From Hungatella hathewayi (GTDB lineage: Bacteria; Bacillota; Clostridia; Lachnospirales; Lachnospiraceae), in assembly GCA_025149285.1 (NCBI GenBank), contig CP102274.1, positions 5,916,001 through 5,980,000 on the forward strand: a DNA stretch of 64,000 bases, written 5' to 3'. Of this stretch, positions 60,830 to 64,000 are shown piece after piece (the stretch's first letter is position 1; every line of letters begins with the position of its first letter). The position numbers and the translations under genes were made by a program. Below the pieces are notes generated by a model, which saw only the letters and a program-made list of their open reading frames with translations, had not been told where the DNA came from and ran no database searches.

Positions 60830-61774
60830 TTATTCTTCATCATCTGTAAAGTTCTTCGTCTCTCCCACAATATAAATCGGCCTGTCCTTTAATTCCGCAA
60901 ACAGAATCGCAATATAATTCCCGATAATACCGACTATAAGGAAGAGAATCGCAAACATGAAGCAGATCAGCACAATCGTGGTCGCATAACCACTGGGCGT
61001 TCCAACCTCTGCCCAGCTCCAGATTGTATATATCATCATAATAATTCCCAGAACACCCGCGAAACCTCCGGCATAGATTCCCAGCTTCAGAGGCAGATTA
61101 GAAAAGCACATGATCGTATTCATGGAGAATGTAATCAGCTTCTTAATACTGTACTTGCTTTCCCCTGCCACCCGGGTTCTGGCCTCGTATTCGATGGTTG
61201 TCCGCTTAAATCCGATATTCTGCACATAGCCCCGGAGAAACCGGACTTTTTCACGGTAATTCGTCTTGAGCACCTTTGCCGCCTTCTTCGAGACCGCAAA
61301 GAAATCAGATGCATTGGGTTCGAATTTCACATCGGAGAGAATATTTATCAGACGGTAAAACGCGGCTCCGGCAAAGTTCTTAAACCAGCCCGCGGACTCA
61401 TTTTTCGTGCGGACCATGTTGATGACATCATACCCCTCATCCAGTTTTGCTATAATTCCAGGCAGGCATTCCGGCGGATGCTGAAGATCCGCGTCCATGC
61501 AGACGATACCGTCACCGCTGCTGTAGTCCATCCCCGCAATCATGGCGGCTTCATGGCCGAAATTACGGGAAAAATCCACCACCTTCACCTTCTCATCCCC
61601 AGCTGCCAGTTCCTTTAAGATCCCGATGCTGCCATCCTGGCTTCCGTCATTGACGAAAATAAGTTCGTAATCCCAGCTTAAGCTTTTCAGCACCTTCGCC
61701 GTCTCCGCATAAAACTGGCGCAGCGCCAGCTCCTCATTATAGCAGGATACGACGACCGATAATTTTTTCTCCAC
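60830..61774 (-). CDS. GtrB/DPM-like polyprenyl-phosphate glycosyltransferase
   Basis: A 314-residue family 2 glycosyltransferase that loads a sugar onto undecaprenyl phosphate. It starts with GTG (61774) after AAGGAG. GT-A motifs: VVVSCYNEELAL, FVNDGSQDGS and CMDADLQHPPE with the metal DAD. The C terminus has two membrane helices (AGGFAGVLGIIMMIYTIWSW and IVLICFMFAILFLIVGIIG). This matches GtrB. It is followed upstream by two polytopic membrane proteins, so the sugar may go to a wall polymer. Confidence 0.92.
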   Translation of the reverse strand: MEKKLSVVVSCYNEELALRQFYAETAKVLKSLSWDYELIFVNDGSQDGSIGILKELAAGDEKVKVVDFSRNFGHEAAMIAGMDYSSGDGIVCMDADLQHPPECLPGIIAKLDEGYDVINMVRTKNESAGWFKNFAGAAFYRLINILSDVKFEPNASDFFAVSKKAAKVLKTNYREKVRFLRGYVQNIGFKRTTIEYEARTRVAGESKYSIKKLITFSMNTIMCFSNLPLKLGIYAGGFAGVLGIIMMIYTIWSWAEVGTPSGYATTIVLICFMFAILFLIVGIIGNYIAILFAELKDRPIYIVGETKNFTDDEE

Positions 61775-61792
61775 AGTTTATACTCCTTTAAA

Positions 61793-63373
61793 TCAGTGTG
61801 TTTGCCGCCATGCACCCAGATCAGTGATTGGCTCATATTCAAGTTCCACTTCGGACGGAAGATCGTAATACTCATCCATCCAGTATATCATATACTTAAA
61901 ATTTTCATCGTAAACCATCTCGCAGCTGCACAAACGATCCGGATTCTGATAAAGCGTTAATTTCTTTATCTCCTCCCCGCCATCACGGATTCGTGCCGCC
62001 GCATCCCTGATCACTCCATCGTTGTACATAAGCACTTCATAGTTGATGCTGTAGCCCCGGTAAATATTCTTCAGGTTTGGAATACTGACAGCCGCCACTA
62101 TAATAAGTCCGGCAATCCCCCATACGGCACTTTTCCGTTCCAGCAGAATCAGACAGAATAAGTACCCGAACAGCGTGTAAGACAGATAGATAAACGGAAG
62201 CAGCACCCGCTGGGGAAGCTCCGGCACCACCACGAGGCAGGCCAGCGTCAGAATCGCTGATAAGAATATCATTCCCATCAAAATCTGGTTTCTGTCATAC
62301 AGAATACGGATTACCTGCACCGCCGTCACAAGGAGATAGAGAAACAGGACCCATATCATCACCTGGGAATGACCGCCCGGCCCCAGGACATGGCGGTTCA
62401 ACTTTAGAAACAGGTACACGGTGACCGCCGCTGAGAAGGCCAGATACCCGATATTCAAGACAGTATATTTCATACGCTTCCATATCATATAGGCTCCCAG
62501 GCACATCAGAGCCATCAACAGCACTGCCAGATAATTCTGATTATCAGAAGAAAAAAACAGATTCATTAAATTTCTTAAGTTGGTCAGCACCTTCTGAACA
62601 AACGGCAGATTGGAAAACTCGCTGTTGTTGTCCATACGCATCTTAACCGCCGGTGATGTCAGGATCGGGAGCGCTCCGGCCACAGCCGCCACCAGCGTTC
62701 CGAAATCGTAAGCGCGGACACGGTACTTCTTCAAAGTCTTCCAGGCAATCACCATACAGATATAACCGATCACAGCCACCAGCCACTCTTCCTGAGAAAA
62801 CGCGGCAAAGAACGCCAGCACGATGCAGGCCGCCTTTTTCCAGGTCTTTGGTTCTTCCCCGATTGTCTCATAATAAAGAACTGCCAGGACCAGAAATGTG
62901 ACTGCAGGTACTACATACAGAAAGCTGGCCGCATACCAGTACGTTCCCAGACGCTGAATCAGAATTCCAATGGTCCCGTAGAGCAGGCAGATAAAAGCCG
63001 CCAGAAATACCGGGCGCCAGCCCGCAGGCTTACTGTGGCGCATGACCACGTAATGGACCAGAACCAGAATCGCCAGAACGCTGGTTGCCATAAAGGCCTG
63101 GACCGCAGCCAGTCCGCCTGTCATATTTAAAAAGCTGAACAGGAATAAGTAAAACAGCCTTCCATTCGAATAGAAGTAATGTTTCCCCATAAATGAAAGC
63201 AGCTGGGATAACGTATAGTTGGAACCAATCACATCCGGCACCGTATTCCCATAGCTGAGCGATAAGTATCCGAAGTCATCATAATACACGAATACTTTGC
63301 CGAACTGCATGATCAGAAACACGTAAAACGCCAGAAATACCAGTCCGATTCCTATTTTAACTTCTTTCTTCAT
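61793..63373 (-). CDS. Large polytopic membrane protein (DUF6056-like)
   Basis: A 526-residue protein with about 12 hydrophobic stretches and an extracellular C terminus. ATG 63373 follows GGAGTTGGAA. It shows YYDDFGYLSLSYGN after the first helix, typical of C-type glycosyltransferase relatives with a paired Asp in the first loop. The C-terminal soluble part is about 90 residues. By pattern it resembles DUF6056 proteins. It likely acts with the upstream GtrB-like enzyme as a lipid-linked sugar acceptor/transferase; function not proven. Confidence 0.75.
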   Translation of the reverse strand: MKKEVKIGIGLVFLAFYVFLIMQFGKVFVYYDDFGYLSLSYGNTVPDVIGSNYTLSQLLSFMGKHYFYSNGRLFYLFLFSFLNMTGGLAAVQAFMATSVLAILVLVHYVVMRHSKPAGWRPVFLAAFICLLYGTIGILIQRLGTYWYAASFLYVVPAVTFLVLAVLYYETIGEEPKTWKKAACIVLAFFAAFSQEEWLVAVIGYICMVIAWKTLKKYRVRAYDFGTLVAAVAGALPILTSPAVKMRMDNNSEFSNLPFVQKVLTNLRNLMNLFFSSDNQNYLAVLLMALMCLGAYMIWKRMKYTVLNIGYLAFSAAVTVYLFLKLNRHVLGPGGHSQVMIWVLFLYLLVTAVQVIRILYDRNQILMGMIFLSAILTLACLVVVPELPQRVLLPFIYLSYTLFGYLFCLILLERKSAVWGIAGLIIVAAVSIPNLKNIYRGYSINYEVLMYNDGVIRDAAARIRDGGEEIKKLTLYQNPDRLCSCEMVYDENFKYMIYWMDEYYDLPSEVELEYEPITDLGAWRQTH

Positions 63374-63394
63374 TTCCAACTCCAACCTTTCCGC

Positions 63395-64000
63395 CTAATC
63401 CACATTCTTCTTTATATAACATTTGTCAAATTCTGTCAATGCCGCCCGACTGGTTTCCGTATATTCTCCATCGATATCCACCCGCGCCAGCATATTCCCT
63501 TCCTCATAACAGATGGGAATCAGCTTGCCATATTCAATGAGCGTGCGAACGAGGCTGTAACACCGCTGCTCCTCCTCCATGTATCCGGCTTCTGTGTAAA
63601 CGTAATCCGTCTTCGCATAGTCCATAAACTCCACGAAATTATCCATGGTTTTCACCAGAACCACATTTCCCCAGGAACCGGTAATATCATCGTACGACTG
63701 GGCATTGCAGGGGAATCCCAGTACTCCGGGATGATCTCCCACCGCGATCAGACGGTTTTCGGGGTCTTCCGCCAGAATATCCCAGATCTGTCCGTTTCCT
63801 TTTTCAACCATTTCCTGGTGCTTCGCCTCCTGATGGTCGTAATACCCGTGATGCTTCCAGGATACCGGTGAAAATCCCACAACCCAGCTCCAGTTTGTCA
63901 GGGAGGACACCACAGCGCAGAAACACATCACAGGAACCAGAATACCGCATAGCCCGTTTCTAACCGCCTTGTCCGAGATCCGGACTACGAGCCGCATCAC
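63395..64000 (-). CDS. Membrane protein, 5' end beyond window
   Basis: 201 C-terminal residues are visible. One hydrophobic helix (about 17-36, LCGILVPVMCFCAVVSSL) is followed by a soluble extracytoplasmic part with PVSWKHHGYYDHQEAKHQEM and VGDHPGVLGFPCNAQSYDD. Its start and N-terminal helices lie outside, so its length and class are unknown. It ends 22 bp before the DUF6056-like start and is plausibly a paralogue of it, given similar large-helix plus soluble-tail architecture. Confidence 0.7.
   Translation of the reverse strand: MMRLVVRISDKAVRNGLCGILVPVMCFCAVVSSLTNWSWVVGFSPVSWKHHGYYDHQEAKHQEMVEKGNGQIWDILAEDPENRLIAVGDHPGVLGFPCNAQSYDDITGSWGNVVLVKTMDNFVEFMDYAKTDYVYTEAGYMEEEQRCYSLVRTLIEYGKLIPICYEEGNMLARVDIDGEYTETSRAALTEFDKCYIKKNVD

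Overview
The window looks like the chromosome of a Gram-positive, spore-forming member of the Clostridia, most likely Lachnospiraceae (Clostridium cluster XIVa). Reasons: an rpoB-rpoC / rpsL-rpsG-fusA-tuf block of firmicute type, a spoIIR sporulation gene with a matching sigma-F promoter, strong AGGAGG ribosome sites, consensus sigma-A promoters, DUF1934 and YesL proteins, and a near 50% GC feel. No rRNA, tRNA or CRISPR array was seen. The species is not identifiable from the sequence alone.

Layout. 1-3.1 kb: sialic-acid catabolism (ROK kinase and nanE leftward; nanA and an SGNH esterase rightward). 3.2-8.0 kb: secreted subtilase, GNAT acetyltransferase, secreted DUF5722 protein with glycosidase-like features, M55 D-aminopeptidase. 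8.1-23.5 kb: leftward translation/transcription block, rpoB-rpoC then rpsL-rpsG-fusA-tuf. It is split by an IS1202-like insertion sequence (12931-14740, flanked by a 30-bp direct repeat) plus two small genes. 23.6-28.1 kb: a membrane protein, two large divergent palindromic elements with a shared core, then ddl-murI-DUF1934 and spoIIR. 28.2-35.7 kb: a TetR-controlled RND efflux operon with two TolC-like proteins. 35.7-41.1 kb: ispE-gntR, glnK-amt, a small alarmone synthetase and YesL. 41.3-50 kb: mixed housekeeping and transport genes (cyclophilin, AGCS, BCCT, polysaccharide deacetylase, zinc phospholipase C-like). 50-56 kb: leftward surface-polysaccharide operon carrying the first three steps of CDP-3,6-dideoxyhexose synthesis, an RmlC-like epimerase, a glycosyltransferase and LicD. 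56-64 kb: HAD phosphatase, a frameshifted small gene, a coiled-coil gene next to a MITE-like repeat, a YcaQ-like protein, M42 peptidase, and a dolichol-phosphate-mannose-synthase-like glycosyltransferase with two polytopic membrane proteins.

The most unusual signal is the pair of elements at 24197-24483 (minus) and 24632-24940 (plus). Their loops and core are nearly identical, but the long helical arms differ in sequence while base pairing is kept. That is the signature of a structured RNA or a structure-selected repeat family. Other points worth attention are the IS insertion at the edge of the rpsL promoter, the attenuator-like leader of glnK, the 19-bp-spacer (MerR-type) promoter before the polysaccharide operon, the TetR operators embedded in a consensus promoter, and the single-base frameshift in a small coupled gene.
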